Assembly (NCBI RefSeq): GCF_002382885.1
Contig: NZ_NWVL01000004.1
Location: forward strand, 1-64,000
Origin: Streptomyces sp. WZ.A104
GTDB taxonomy: Bacteria > Actinomycetota > Actinomycetes > Streptomycetales > Streptomycetaceae
Direction: 5' to 3'
Length of the DNA: 64,000 nucleotides
Below, in pieces: positions 49,091 through 58,441 of the stretch (the first letter of the stretch is position 1; each line of letters begins with the position of its first letter). The position numbers and the translations under genes were made by a program. Below the pieces are notes generated by a model. The model had not been told where the DNA came from, ran no database searches, and was given only the letters and a program-made list of their open reading frames with translations.

Positions 49091-50120
49091 GGAGTACGAC
49101 CTTCAGGGCTCCGGTGTCCGCCGCCCGGGAGAACACGTCGTACGCCTCCTCCATCTCACCCAGTTCGAACCGGTGCGTGACCAACTCGGCCGACGGCAGC
49201 CTTCCGTTCGCCAGCATCCGCAGCAGCCGGGGAGTCGACGAGGTGTCCACCAGGCCCGTGGTGATGGTGACGTCCTTGATCCAGAGGTCTTCCAGGTGGA
49301 GTGTGGCGGGTTTGCCGTGCACGCCGATGTTGGCGACCCTGCCGCCGGGCCGGACCATCCGGGTGCACGTCTCGAAGGTCTCCGGTACGCCGACCGCTTC
49401 CATGACCACGTCTGCCCCCAGGCCGTCCGTCAGATCCGCCACGAGTTGCTGCGGCTCCTCGTCGGCACGGACGGTGGCTTCGGCACCGAGGGACCGGGCC
49501 GCGTCCAGCCGGGCGTCGGCGAGGTCGACGGCGATGACCCGCTCCGGCGAGTAGAGGCGGGAGGTGGCGACGGCGGCCAGGCCGATCGGCCCTGCGCCGA
49601 CCACGACGACGGTGTCACCCGGGCTGACGCCGCCGTTGCGGACGCCGACCTCGTAAGCGGTCGGAAAGATGTCCGCCAGAAGGACGGCGTCGACGCTGTC
49701 GACGGCATTGGGCAGCGGATAGACCGAGAGGTCGGCGAACGGCACGCGCACGTATTCCGCCTGGGTTCCGTCGATGGTGTGCCCGAGCACCCAGCCACCT
49801 CCGCCCCGGCACTGTCCGTAGCGGGCCTCCCGGCAGAAGCGGCACCTCCCGCAGGCCGAGATGCAGGAGAGCAGCACCCGGTCCCCCGGCCGTACGGTGC
49901 GCACGTCACCGCCGGCCTCCACCACTGTGCCCACCGCCTCGTGGCCCAGTACCCGCCCCGGGGTCACCTCGGGTACATCACCCTTGACTATGTGCAGGTC
50001 GGTACCACAGATGGTGACCGCGTCGACGCGCACGATGACATCTGCGGCATCCTCGATGGCCGGATCGGGAACATCCCCCCATGTGGTGCGGCCTGGCTCC
50101 TGGAAGACGAGTGCCTTCAT
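49077..50120 (-). CDS. Zinc-dependent alcohol dehydrogenase (MDR superfamily)
   Basis: A 347-aa medium-chain dehydrogenase. The catalytic zinc site is visible (ICGTDLH near 40, GHEAVG near 62), as is the structural zinc four-Cys loop (CGRCRFC, GQC, about 94-112). The NAD(P) Rossmann motif is GAGPIGLAA (about 172). It would oxidise alcohols or reduce aldehydes, perhaps as a fermentative electron sink. Start ATG 50120 follows AGGAAGAAGG; an upstream GTG/ATG extension has no homology. It is first in an operon with beta-phosphoglucomutase and GH65, and the regional palindrome lies about 75 bp upstream. Confidence 0.92.
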   Translation of the reverse strand: MKALVFQEPGRTTWGDVPDPAIEDAADVIVRVDAVTICGTDLHIVKGDVPEVTPGRVLGHEAVGTVVEAGGDVRTVRPGDRVLLSCISACGRCRFCREARYGQCRGGGGWVLGHTIDGTQAEYVRVPFADLSVYPLPNAVDSVDAVLLADIFPTAYEVGVRNGGVSPGDTVVVVGAGPIGLAAVATSRLYSPERVIAVDLADARLDAARSLGAEATVRADEEPQQLVADLTDGLGADVVMEAVGVPETFETCTRMVRPGGRVANIGVHGKPATLHLEDLWIKDVTITTGLVDTSSTPRLLRMLANGRLPSAELVTHRFELGEMEEAYDVFSRAADTGALKVVLHAPR

Positions 50121-50192
50121 GACATGGCCTTCTTCCTGTCCGTAATCCTGCGAGTCGCCACCAGACTGACTCCACGGACCAGAGGTCCGCAT

Positions 50193-50208
50193 GGGCCGGT
50201 CGGTCCCC
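50193..50208. promoter_or_regulatory. Candidate DosR/OsdR-like box between adh and MBL operons
   Basis: GGGCCGGTCGGTCCCC is one of two identical 16-bp copies in the window (the other is at 59409). Extra inverted repeats flank it: GGACC-AGA-GGTCC at 50176-50188 and GGTCC-GGGG-GGACC at 50234-50247. It sits 73 bp from the dehydrogenase start and 86 bp from the nuclease start. Confidence 0.65.
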
Positions 50209-50294
50209 ATGAGAGCCCCCGGCGGGCCCCTGCGGTCCGGGGGGACCGGTGGGAGAGTGGAGGTTCGCCCGCGTCGACGGCAAGGGGGTACTCC

Positions 50295-51722
50295 ATGTCC
50301 CGGTCGGCATCACCGCCCGTCCTTCCAGCCTCCCGTGCGGCTCTGCTCACGTTCCTCGGCGCCACGGGGACCGTGACCGGCAGCAAGTTCCTGGTCGAGA
50401 GCGACCACACCCGCGTCCTGGTGGACTGCGGCCTCTTCCAGGGTTTCGCCGATCTGCGGCGCCGCAACTGGGAGAGGTTCGCCCGGCCCCCCGCCGACCT
50501 CCACGCCGTCGTTGTCACCCACGCGCACTTGGATCACTGCGGGTATCTCCCCCGCCTGGTCCGGCAGGGGTTCCGCGGCCCGGTCCTCATGAGCACCGAC
50601 ACGGCGCGGCTCGCCGAGATCGTCCTGCGGGACAGCGCAAGGCTCCAGATGGAATCGGCCCAGCACGCGAACACCCACGGCTGGTCCAAGCACCGCCCTG
50701 CCAAGCCGCTGTACGACGACGCCGACGTGGAGAAGACGCTGAGCTTCTTCGATCCCGTGCCGGTCGGCAGCGAGGTCGAGATCATGGCGGGCACCCGGCT
50801 GACGCTGCATCGCGCAGGCCACATCCTTGGCTCCGCCTGGGCCCATCTCACCCTGGAGGACGGTCACACGTTGGCAGTGTCCGGCGATCTGGGTCGCCCG
50901 GGTCATCCGCTGCTGCTCCCCCCGGAGCCGTTCTCGGGCGCCGACGTACTACTGGTGGAGAGCACCTACGGCGACCGCCGCCACGCCCCGGCCGCGAGCC
51001 GCGCCGCCTTCGCCTCCACGATCGGACGCACCCTCGCGCGGGGCGGCACCGTGGTCATCCCAGCCTTCGCCATCGACCGGACCGAGGTCGTACTGCACGA
51101 ACTGGTCGAGCTGCGCGCCGTCGGCGTCCTGCCCGCATCGGTACCCGTGTACGTGGACAGCCCGATGGCCCTCGCAGCCCTGGACGTCTACCGGCAAGCG
51201 GTGCGCGACCGGTCACCGGAGCTCAGGCCGGACATCCTGGACCAGGGCGCGGGAGCCCTGAGTCCCGACCCGTTCCTGGCGGCCAGGACGGTCCAGGAGT
51301 CCATCGCGATCAACAGTGCGCACGGGCCGTGTGTCATCGTCTCCTCAGCAGGGATGGCCACCGGCGGCCGGGTCCTGCACCACCTGCGCCGGTTGCTTCC
51401 CGACCCGCGGAACACCGTCGTCGTCGTCGGCTTCGCCGCGGCCGGGACCCGCGCCAGAGACCTGGTGGACGGCGCCCCCGCTCTCAAGATGTTCGGTGAG
51501 TACATCCCCGTCCGCGCTGAAGTGGCCGATGTTCCACACTTCTCGGCGCACGCCGACGGGAGTCAGATCCTCGACTGGCTGCGCGGCGCCCCGCCCCCGC
51601 ACACGACGTATGTGGTGCACGGAGAGCCGTCGGCGGCTGCGACGCTGCGCACCCGCGTCTCCGACGAGCTCGGCTGGACCGCCGTCGTCCCACGCTCGGG
51701 GGAAGCCGTGCTGGTCCGATGA
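50295..51722 (+). CDS. Metallo-beta-lactamase fold beta-CASP RNase-like protein
   Basis: A 475-aa protein. The metal-binding motif HAHLDHCG is near residue 77. The HILGSAW motif, the [11 protein letters not shown]sp and a C-terminal [16 protein letters not shown] pair complete the MBL/beta-CASP pattern of RNase J/CPSF73-like nucleases. Substrate is most likely RNA, but no S1 or RNase J C-terminal domain is present. Similar genes sit in stress islands of actinomycetes. Start ATG 50295 after AGGGGG; the long frame upstream is antisense to the alcohol dehydrogenase. The CBS-BON gene follows after 73 bp. Confidence 0.9.
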   Translation: MSRSASPPVLPASRAALLTFLGATGTVTGSKFLVESDHTRVLVDCGLFQGFADLRRRNWERFARPPADLHAVVVTHAHLDHCGYLPRLVRQGFRGPVLMSTDTARLAEIVLRDSARLQMESAQHANTHGWSKHRPAKPLYDDADVEKTLSFFDPVPVGSEVEIMAGTRLTLHRAGHILGSAWAHLTLEDGHTLAVSGDLGRPGHPLLLPPEPFSGADVLLVESTYGDRRHAPAASRAAFASTIGRTLARGGTVVIPAFAIDRTEVVLHELVELRAVGVLPASVPVYVDSPMALAALDVYRQAVRDRSPELRPDILDQGAGALSPDPFLAARTVQESIAINSAHGPCVIVSSAGMATGGRVLHHLRRLLPDPRNTVVVVGFAAAGTRARDLVDGAPALKMFGEYIPVRAEVADVPHFSAHADGSQILDWLRGAPPPHTTYVVHGEPSAAATLRTRVSDELGWTAVVPRSGEAVLVR

Positions 51723-51795
51723 CCGACTCCGAGAAACGGCCCCGGCCTCACGAATCCACACCACAGACCTGCTCGCCGGCGTCGAGGAGAGGATC

Positions 51796-53259
51796 ATGAC
51801 TCCACACCCGTACACCGTGGCCGACGTCATGACGAAGAAGGTCGTCGCGGTCGCGCCGAAGGCGTCGTTCAAGGACATCGTGACCGCCATGTCACGGTGG
51901 TCCGTCAGTGCTCTCCCGGTCATCGAAGGGGAGGGCCATGTCGTGGGGGTGGTGTCGGAGGCCGACCTGCTGCCGAAGGAGGAGTTCCACGAGCGGCGTC
52001 CCGGTCTCGTGGAGCAGATGCGCCGTCTGGACGCGACGGCAAAGGCAGCCTCCTTGTCCGCCGAGGACCTGATAACCCGGCCGGCCCTGACCATCGGCCC
52101 GGACGCGCCGCTGCCGCAGGCCGCCCGACTGATGGCGACCCGCGGAGTGAAGCGCCTGCCGGTCGTCGAGGCGGGCGTCCTCAAAGGCATCGTCAGCAGG
52201 TCGGACCTGCTCAAAGTCTTCCTCAGACCTGATGACGAGCTCGCCGAGGAGGTACGGGAGCAGGTGGTCGCGCGGCTCTTCCCCGTGTCGCGGGAGAAGG
52301 TGACCGTTCAGGTCGATGCGGGCGTCGTGACGATGTCGGGTGTGGTGAGGGAGGCAGGCCTGCTCCCGGTGGCGACCCGTCTGGCACGGGCTGTCGAAGG
52401 AGTGGTGCCCTTGCCTTCGGTCGGAGGTTCCTCAGTCATCGCCGGTCCCGTGGCGCAATCTCATCGGACGCACTGCGGGGTGCGCGGGGTGGCGGGCCAC
52501 GGAGCAGCGCTCGTCAACAGGCCGCTCATGGTCGTTGCCATTCACCATCCCGTCCTCCTTGCTTCGAACAGCCCAGAGCCGTTCGACCGGTCAGGAGGGC
52601 GAGGCGAGTTGGGTTGCGCTGTGGTGGGCCCACCGGCGGATGCATTCCGGGTTCCGGAAGTCACCGCCCTTCCCGTGCCGGACCAGGCTGTGGGCGATCC
52701 GGCCCGGAGTCTCCTCCGTGAGAGCGCCGCCGAACGTGATGTGCTCCCGTGCGCCGAGACGCTGCATCCAGCGGGCAACCCCACGTACCGGCGCGATATC
52801 CCGCTGTTCGGCCGAATCGTCGACCGGACCGCTGCTGAAGAGCCAGACGGGCAGCTGCCTCAGCTGCCCCGCATGACGTCGGGCGCACCGGCGGGCCTCG
52901 ACGTGCCAGCGTCCTGCGTAGACAGCGCCACCGAGAATCACGGCGTCATAGCCGCTCACGTCGTCGACACGGTCGGCGGGCATCACCATCGCGTCGAATC
53001 CGTCGGAGCGAAGCGCCGCTCCCAACTCCTCAGCGATTCCCTGTGTCGCTCCGTGCTTGCTTCCGTAGGCGATCAGCACACGTGTGTTGTGCATGTCACT
53101 CACCTTGCTCCTGGGTGGACATCCCCATCTCTCCGAAGGCCCTCGGCGCGCGCCACATGTTCCTTCACCGCGGCGAAGCTGTCCGGGGCCACGGAGATCG
53201 AGTCGATGCCGGACCTCACGAGGAACTCGGTGAAGGCGGGATCGTCACTGGGCCGCTGA
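51796..53259 (+). CDS. CBS-CBS-BON protein with abnormal run-on C-terminus
   Basis: ATG 51796 follows GAGGAGAGG. The first about 205 residues are a normal member of the family: CBS1 (SVSALPVIEGEGHVVGVVS), CBS2 (VKRLPVVEAGVLKGIVSR) and a BON domain (VTVQVDAGVVTMSGVVRE) ending at RAVEGVV around 52408. No stop follows. The frame stays open for another 280 codons, antisense through the whole flavodoxin gene and into the PEP synthase gene, with no family character. A small deletion probably removed the natural stop. The true product may be a longer, unstable protein, or the assembly has an indel here. Nucleotide binding through CBS is known for the family. Confidence 0.6.
   Translation: MTPHPYTVADVMTKKVVAVAPKASFKDIVTAMSRWSVSALPVIEGEGHVVGVVSEADLLPKEEFHERRPGLVEQMRRLDATAKAASLSAEDLITRPALTIGPDAPLPQAARLMATRGVKRLPVVEAGVLKGIVSRSDLLKVFLRPDDELAEEVREQVVARLFPVSREKVTVQVDAGVVTMSGVVREAGLLPVATRLARAVEGVVPLPSVGGSSVIAGPVAQSHRTHCGVRGVAGHGAALVNRPLMVVAIHHPVLLASNSPEPFDRSGGRGELGCAVVGPPADAFRVPEVTALPVPDQAVGDPARSLLRESAAERDVLPCAETLHPAGNPTYRRDIPLFGRIVDRTAAEEPDGQLPQLPRMTSGAPAGLDVPASCVDSATENHGVIAAHVVDTVGGHHHRVESVGAKRRSQLLSDSLCRSVLASVGDQHTCVVHVTHLAPGWTSPSLRRPSARATCSFTAAKLSGATEIESMPDLTRNSVKAGSSLGR
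52591..53103 (-). CDS. Flavodoxin-domain protein (HemG/protoporphyrinogen oxidase-like)
   Basis: A 170-aa flavodoxin-fold protein. The FMN phosphate loop is visible at VLIAYGSKHGATQGIAEELG region (split: AYGSKHGAT, about residues 12-20), followed by AVILGGAVYAGRWH near 55. It resembles HemG-type flavodoxins linked to menaquinone or fumarate-linked respiration. GTG 53103 overlaps the PEP synthase stop (GTGA) and has AGGAG, so it is translationally coupled. The whole gene is antisense to the run-on tail of the CBS-BON frame; homology favours this strand. Confidence 0.87.
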   Translation of the reverse strand: MSDMHNTRVLIAYGSKHGATQGIAEELGAALRSDGFDAMVMPADRVDDVSGYDAVILGGAVYAGRWHVEARRCARRHAGQLRQLPVWLFSSGPVDDSAEQRDIAPVRGVARWMQRLGAREHITFGGALTEETPGRIAHSLVRHGKGGDFRNPECIRRWAHHSATQLASPS

Positions 53260-55505
53260 CCGCACAGACCGACGGGGTGTCCAGTCTCATGGGCTCCGGC
53301 CACCAGACGCTGGATGCTGCGCGTGACCGCCGGGTCGCTTTCGTCAAACAGATGGGCGAGTGCTTCCGAATCCCGGTCGACGCCGAGCGTCAGCTGGGTC
53401 AGGTCGTTGCTTCCGATGGAGAAGCCGTCGAACCGTTCACCGAACTCCCGGACAAGGATGATGTTGGAGGGTATCTCCGCCATCACGTAGATCTTCAGCC
53501 CGTTCTGCCCGCGCCGGAGGCCCTGCTCGCTCATCACATCGAGCACCAGGTCGGCCTCGCCGGGCGTCCGGCAGAACGGAATCATGACGACGACGTTGGT
53601 GAGACCCATCTCGTCGCGGACCCGGCGAAGGGCGCGGCATTCCAAGGCGAATCCCTCGCGGTAGCCATCGCTGTAGTAGCGGCTGGCGCCCCGCCAGCCG
53701 ATCATCGGGTTCGCCTCGTCGGGCTCGAAGGTGCGGCCCCCGAGCAGCCGCGCGTACTCGTTTGTCTTGAAGTCGCTGGTACGCACCACCACGGGGTCGG
53801 GCCAGCGTGACGCGGCGATCCGGGCGATACCTTGGGAAAGCCGGTCGACGAAATACGCCCCCCGGTCCTGGTATCCCTCGGTGAGTCGCTCGATGCCGCG
53901 GCGGTCATCCGCGTCGAGCTTCTCCGGGTGAAGCAGCGCCATGGGGTGGGCCTTCACCTGATGGGCGACGATGAACTCCAGCCGGGCGAGCCCTACGCCG
54001 TCGGCCGGCAGGCGCCACCACCGCAGGGCGGCGGACGGATCAGCGAGATTGAGCATGATGCGCGTACGCGTCTTCGGGACGGTCGAGAGATCGGTCTCGC
54101 GCTCCTCGTAGGGGAGCAGACCGTCGTAGACGCGTCCGCGATCGCCTTCCGCACAGGACACCGTGACATCGCTTGCCTGTCGCAGGACGCGCGTCGCGCT
54201 GCCGGTGCCGATGACGGCGGGGACTCCGAGCTCCCGGCTGACGATGGCCGCGTGGGACGTGCGTCCGCCGTGATCGGTGATGATCGCCGAGGCACGCTTC
54301 ATCACCGGCTCCCAGTCCGGGTCGGTGAGGCCGGTGACCAGGACGCCGCCCTCGGGAAATGTCTCCCGGGCGACCGGGGCGGTCAGCGGTACGACCGGAC
54401 CCTGTCCGATCGCCTCACCGACGGCTGTCCCTTCGATCAGTGGCCGCCCGGGGTCCACCGTCAGCCGGCATTCCCGAATCGCGGTGATGCGTCGTCGGGA
54501 CTGAACGGTCTCGGGGCGGGCCTGGACGATCGCGAGCTCTCCGGTAACACCGTCCTTGGCCCATTCCAGGTCCATCGGGCAGCCGTAGTGCTCCTCGACA
54601 GCTCTGGCCCATCCGGCGAGGGTGCGGACGTCGTCGTCGCCGAGCACTCGACGTACGCGTTCGCCCGGGGATGTGTCCACGGTGCGGGTGAGTCCGGTCT
54701 CCGCGTACACGGTCTTGCGCTGTTTGGCACCCACCCGCACATCGATCAGCGGGTTCAGGGAGGAGTCCTTGAGGCTGGGCTTGAAGACGGTGTACTCATC
54801 GGGGTCCACCTGTCCGCTCACCACCGTCTCGCCGAGTCCCCATGCCGCGCTGACCACGATCACGTCGGGGAATCCGGTCTCGGGGTCCAGGGTGAAGATC
54901 ACTCCTGCGCCGGCCCGATCCGCGCGGACCATGACCTGCACACCCACCGACAGCGCGACGGACAGATGGTCGAAGCCCATGCGTTCCCGGTAGTCGATGG
55001 CCCGGTCGGTGAACAGCGAGGCGAAACAACGATGGCAGGATTCGAGCAACTGTTCAGGTCCGCGCACATTGAGGTACGTATCCTGCTGACCGGCGAAACT
55101 GGCCTCGGGCAGGTCCTCGGCGGTGGCGCTGCTGCGCACGGCGACGGGTGGATCCTCGCCACCCGTGCGGCGAGCGAGATCCTCGTAAGCGGTGACGATT
55201 TCGCCCGGGAGCGATGTGGGCAGTGGTTCGCTCAGTATCAGCGCGCGGATGGCCCGACCGACTTCCTCCAGCGGGGCGCCGCCGTGCAGACGCGCGATCC
55301 GATCCTCGATGGAGGCACGCAAGCCGTGCGCGGCCAGTAGTTCCTCGTACGCCTGAGCAGTCGTGGCGAATCCCGGCGGAATGCGCACGCCTGCGGCGCC
55401 GAGGTGCGCGGTCAGCTCACCGAGCGAGGCGTTCTTCCCGCCTACGCTCCCGATGTCCTGTCGGCCGAGCTCCGTGAACGGAATGACGTGGCGCCTGGGT
55501 CCCAT
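53100..55505 (-). CDS. ppsA: Phosphoenolpyruvate synthase
   Basis: A 801-aa PEP-utilising enzyme. It has an N-terminal ATP-grasp domain (VGGKNASLGEL near 20, AVRSSATAEDLPEASFAGQQ near 115), the swivelling phosphohistidine domain (GGRTSHAAIV with catalytic His about 418) and the C-terminal PEP/pyruvate barrel with catalytic Cys in GLCGQRPSD (about 745). It makes PEP from pyruvate and ATP, giving AMP and phosphate, for gluconeogenesis; in dormancy clusters it may balance pyruvate. Start ATG 55505 after GGAGA matches the family N-terminus; 57 further in-frame codons upstream are not homologous. Flavodoxin follows by a 4-nt overlap. Confidence 0.93.
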   Translation of the reverse strand: MGPRRHVIPFTELGRQDIGSVGGKNASLGELTAHLGAAGVRIPPGFATTAQAYEELLAAHGLRASIEDRIARLHGGAPLEEVGRAIRALILSEPLPTSLPGEIVTAYEDLARRTGGEDPPVAVRSSATAEDLPEASFAGQQDTYLNVRGPEQLLESCHRCFASLFTDRAIDYRERMGFDHLSVALSVGVQVMVRADRAGAGVIFTLDPETGFPDVIVVSAAWGLGETVVSGQVDPDEYTVFKPSLKDSSLNPLIDVRVGAKQRKTVYAETGLTRTVDTSPGERVRRVLGDDDVRTLAGWARAVEEHYGCPMDLEWAKDGVTGELAIVQARPETVQSRRRITAIRECRLTVDPGRPLIEGTAVGEAIGQGPVVPLTAPVARETFPEGGVLVTGLTDPDWEPVMKRASAIITDHGGRTSHAAIVSRELGVPAVIGTGSATRVLRQASDVTVSCAEGDRGRVYDGLLPYEERETDLSTVPKTRTRIMLNLADPSAALRWWRLPADGVGLARLEFIVAHQVKAHPMALLHPEKLDADDRRGIERLTEGYQDRGAYFVDRLSQGIARIAASRWPDPVVVRTSDFKTNEYARLLGGRTFEPDEANPMIGWRGASRYYSDGYREGFALECRALRRVRDEMGLTNVVVMIPFCRTPGEADLVLDVMSEQGLRRGQNGLKIYVMAEIPSNIILVREFGERFDGFSIGSNDLTQLTLGVDRDSEALAHLFDESDPAVTRSIQRLVAGAHETGHPVGLCGQRPSDDPAFTEFLVRSGIDSISVAPDSFAAVKEHVARAEGLRRDGDVHPGAR

Positions 55506-55599
55506 GGCGGTCTCCGTAGGTTCGCGTAAGCGGTCAGCGAGGCGAAAAGCACCCGAAGGACGCGTGCGCGAGCTCTGGGCCTGCCCCGCAGGTGCACAC

Positions 55600-56505
55600 T
55601 CACTTCTGATTGCCTGTGTCCACGTACTCAGGGGGGACGATCTCGACGGGGCAGTGACCGTGATGCAGAACGGCATGACTGACCCGGCCGAGCGCCGGTC
55701 CGAGTCCGAGCAGGTGTCGTCGGCTTCCCAGAACCATGAGATCTGTGCGCTCCGAGGACTCGACGAGGATTCCCGGGACGCTGGTCCCCGTCTCGACGTG
55801 ATGGGTGACCGTGAGATCTGGATAGACCTCCCGTATCCGCACGGCCATCGCCGCTACCTCGTGCACCTGCCGCTCGGCGACTTCGCCGAGGCTGTCGAGC
55901 ATGGTGGTGACCGCCCCGACCTGAGCCAGCACGTTGCAGACGCTCAGCAACCGCAGCGAGGCCTTGCGGATCTGCGCCTCGGCGGCTGCCAGCATCAGCC
56001 ACTCGAGGTCGGACGCGCCGTGCACCGCCGCCGTGATCACACCGGTCGCAGGCCGGTCGGGCTCGCCCCTCACGACGATCACCGGCACCTCGGTCCGAGC
56101 GGCGAGCCCCAGCCCGACAGATCCAAGCATCAGGGCACCGAAGCCGCCCAGGCCTCTGCTGCCCACCACAATGGTCCCGCGCTCCCCAGCCGCCGCGCGG
56201 AGCCCGCTCACCGGGTCGAAACGGCTCAGTTCTCTCGTCACCGTGAGGCCGGGGTGGCGGTCGCCCACTGCTTCCGCCGTGTCGACCAGCAGGTCACGGC
56301 CGGCCTCGCGTATCGCCTGGATAGCTTCCACACCCGCGTAGAGCATTCGGTGATCGGTGTCAGCGGCATGGACGACATGGAGCGGCCGACCCCGACGATC
56401 CGCTTCCTCCGCAGCCCACAGCGCCGCCGTGCGCGCCGGGGCCGACGCGTCCACGCCGACGACGACGGCACCGAGTTCGACAGGGTCGGGAGCGGCGCTG
56501 GCCAT
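55600..56505 (-). CDS. Tandem universal stress protein
   Basis: A 301-aa cytosolic protein of two Usp domains (about 10-145 and 155-295). The first keeps the ATP loop GSRGLGGFGALMLGS; in the second the loop reads GSRRHLLGLGPALG and is altered. Such proteins act in stress survival and often bind ATP. Start ATG 56505 follows GAGGAGGAG. It is divergent from the next Usp gene, sharing a 181-bp region with a conserved palindrome, and lies 94 bp upstream of ppsA in the same direction, so it may head that operon. Confidence 0.92.
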   Translation of the reverse strand: MASAAPDPVELGAVVVGVDASAPARTAALWAAEEADRRGRPLHVVHAADTDHRMLYAGVEAIQAIREAGRDLLVDTAEAVGDRHPGLTVTRELSRFDPVSGLRAAAGERGTIVVGSRGLGGFGALMLGSVGLGLAARTEVPVIVVRGEPDRPATGVITAAVHGASDLEWLMLAAAEAQIRKASLRLLSVCNVLAQVGAVTTMLDSLGEVAERQVHEVAAMAVRIREVYPDLTVTHHVETGTSVPGILVESSERTDLMVLGSRRHLLGLGPALGRVSHAVLHHGHCPVEIVPPEYVDTGNQK

Positions 56506-56572
56506 GGCTCCTCCTCGGGGTGGTCCAGAGGCTCGCACAAGCCACGGTCCCACCGCCGCGCGCGGTCGGCAT

Positions 56573-56587
56573 GGGCCGTTCGGTCCC
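56573..56587. promoter_or_regulatory. Candidate DosR/OsdR-like box between two usp genes
   Basis: GGGCCGTTCGGTCCC is one substitution from the core of the 50193 and 59409 copies. It is 68 bp from one usp start and 100 bp from the other. Confidence 0.65.
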
Positions 56588-56686
56588 GATCGAGACCTGT
56601 CGGCCCTCCCCTCACCTGCGTGACGGCGGGACGCTGGATGCAGGGTTCCGCCCCAGGAGCCCCGCACGCGGAGGAGGCGCTGTGTC

Positions 56687-57568
56687 ATGACGCGTCACGT
56701 CACTGTCGGCCTGGACGAGTCCCCCGAAGGCCGCGCGGCAGCCCGGTGGGCCGCGCCCGAGGCCGCACTGCGCGGTGTCCCGTTGCACCTCGTGCATGTG
56801 GAGGAGTGGCCGGTCACTCCGGAGATCCCGCAGGTCTTCACGCAGTCACTCGTCGAACGGTACGAAGCTCTGCTGCGCGACACCGCGGACCGGGCCCGCC
56901 GCGATCACCCCGGCCTGGAGGTGACCACGGAACTGGTTCAGGGCCGGGCCATCGACGAGTTGACGCGCGCCGCGAACGAAGCCGAGGTCACCGCTCTCGG
57001 TTCACGGGGACTCGGAAGACTCCTCGGCTTCCTCATCGGCTCGGTGTCACTGGGCGTCGTAGCCAGGACGCGGAACCCGGTGGTTCTCGTGCGTCCCCAG
57101 GAGACCGACGCCACCTCCTCCATCTCCGAGGAACCCTCTGACGGCCGACCCGGGATCGTCCTGGGCCTTGATGTATCCCACCCCTGCGACCCGCTGCTCG
57201 CCTTCGCCTTCGAACAAGCGGCCCGCAGAAGCGCGGCGCTGCAGGTCGTACACAGCTGGTCGCTTCCGGCGACCTACACATATGCGGCGATCCTCAATCC
57301 CAAGGTCGGCAGTGGACTCGGTCAGCACGCCGCCCAGGCACTCACCGACATGCTGCGCCCCTGGCGGGCCGAATTCCCCCAGGTCGACGTCACGGAGACG
57401 GCAGTCGTGACCCCGCCGGCCAGCGAGCTCGTCCAGGCGTCCCAGGGAGCCGATCTCGTCGTCGTAGGGCGGCGCAGCAGCAGACCTGTGGGGCCCCATG
57501 TCGGCCACGTCACCCACGCCGTGATTCACCACAGCTCCGCGCCGGTCGCCGTAGTCCCCTACGAGTGA
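56687..57568 (+). CDS. Tandem universal stress protein
   Basis: A 293-aa two-domain Usp. Domain 1 begins HVTVGLDESPEGRAAARW and has ATP-loop GSRGLGRLLGFLIGS (about 105-119). Domain 2 begins IVLGLDVSHPCDPLLAFAF and ends PVAVVPYE, with a less regular loop. ATG 56687 follows GGAGGAGG. The palindromic box is 100 bp upstream and a strong terminator is 29 bp after the stop, so it is probably monocistronic. Confidence 0.92.
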   Translation: MTRHVTVGLDESPEGRAAARWAAPEAALRGVPLHLVHVEEWPVTPEIPQVFTQSLVERYEALLRDTADRARRDHPGLEVTTELVQGRAIDELTRAANEAEVTALGSRGLGRLLGFLIGSVSLGVVARTRNPVVLVRPQETDATSSISEEPSDGRPGIVLGLDVSHPCDPLLAFAFEQAARRSAALQVVHSWSLPATYTYAAILNPKVGSGLGQHAAQALTDMLRPWRAEFPQVDVTETAVVTPPASELVQASQGADLVVVGRRSSRPVGPHVGHVTHAVIHHSSAPVAVVPYE

Positions 57569-57596
57569 CGTCAGCCGTGGGGGAACCTTCGTAGCT

Positions 57597-57644
57597 GAGG
57601 GCCTGGTGCTGTGCCGCCCCAACGGGGCGCAGCACCAGGCCCTC
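57597..57644. terminator. Strong bidirectional hairpin terminator
   Basis: GAGGGCCTGGTGCTG (57597-57611) pairs perfectly with CAGCACCAGGCCCTC (57630-57644). An inner CGCCCC/GGGGCG stem closes an AAC loop, with TGC bulged. It lies between convergent stops at 57568 and 57655. Confidence 0.88.
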
Positions 57645-57654
57645 ACAAGCCGCA

Positions 57655-58332
57655 TCAGTCGGCGTCGTCCGGGGCATCGGGAACAACAATCTTCCGCCCG
57701 GTGACTCGCCGGGCCCTGAGGAGCATGACGTGCTCGCGCTCCTCACCTGCCCAGGGAGTCGAGTAAGCCATTTCCCTGAGCCGCTGGGCGGCCTGTTCGT
57801 CCGCCACCGAACGCACGGTTCCGACGATCAACACGCTCCAGCCTTTACTGAAGGCGTCGTCGATATGGTCGGCCTCGAAGGCGATCTCCGTGTCGGCAGC
57901 AGCGGCGAGCGGGGAAGCGCCCCCCGTACTGAACATGACCTCGCCGTCCAGCACCTGGTAGTTGACCGGCAGCACGACCGGTCCGTCACCCAGCGTCAGG
58001 GCCACCCTTCCTACGCCGTGGTCTCCCAGCAGCGTCCAGCACATTGCCTGGTCGAGTTCGACCATCCGGGCCCTACGAGCTCCGCGGCCGAAGCCGGGTG
58101 GCAGGTCGCTCGTACCTCCCGACAGTTCCTGAACCGTGGTCTCCAGCGCGTCGGCCAGCCGGAGCAGGAAGCCGATGCCCGGTGCGGCGGGCTGTTCTTC
58201 GACGTATTCGATGTAGCCGGGCGCGGCGCCTGCCCGCAGCGCTACGTCCTGCCGGGACAGTCCGAGCTGCAGGCGGCGTGCCGCGATGCGTCGGCCCAGG
58301 TCGCCTTTGGCCGGAGGCGGTGCTGAAGACAT
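57655..58332 (-). CDS. XRE-type HTH protein fused to a pyridoxamine-phosphate-oxidase-like flavin domain
   Basis: A 225-aa protein. Residues about 12-70 are a helix-turn-helix (RIAARRLQLGLSRQDVALRA, GYIEYVEE); residues about 85-220 are a split-barrel flavin-binding domain of the PNPOx type (GVGRVALTLGDGPVVLPVN, VLIVGTVRSV). The pairing is common in Streptomyces and suggests DNA binding tuned by flavin or redox state. Start ATG 58332 has AAGGAG 6 nt upstream; ATG 58353 with GGGAG is an alternative seven codons longer. It sits among usp genes and converges on one across the terminator. Target genes are unknown. Confidence 0.9.
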   Translation of the reverse strand: MSSAPPPAKGDLGRRIAARRLQLGLSRQDVALRAGAAPGYIEYVEEQPAAPGIGFLLRLADALETTVQELSGGTSDLPPGFGRGARRARMVELDQAMCWTLLGDHGVGRVALTLGDGPVVLPVNYQVLDGEVMFSTGGASPLAAAADTEIAFEADHIDDAFSKGWSVLIVGTVRSVADEQAAQRLREMAYSTPWAGEEREHVMLLRARRVTGRKIVVPDAPDDAD

Positions 58333-58441
58333 CGCTGGCTCCTTGCTGCTCATCGTCTTCTCCCACCGGGGCGGGTCATGCGGCTCACGCTAGCCAGAGC
58401 CGGGAGCAGACGCAGCGCGGGTGCCGTCCCGGTGTCGGGAC

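Noticed and set aside
49089..50294. N-terminal extension of the beta-CASP protein by about 400 residues
   Set aside because: It is antisense to the alcohol dehydrogenase gene; ATG 50295 has a good ribosome site and matches the domain start.
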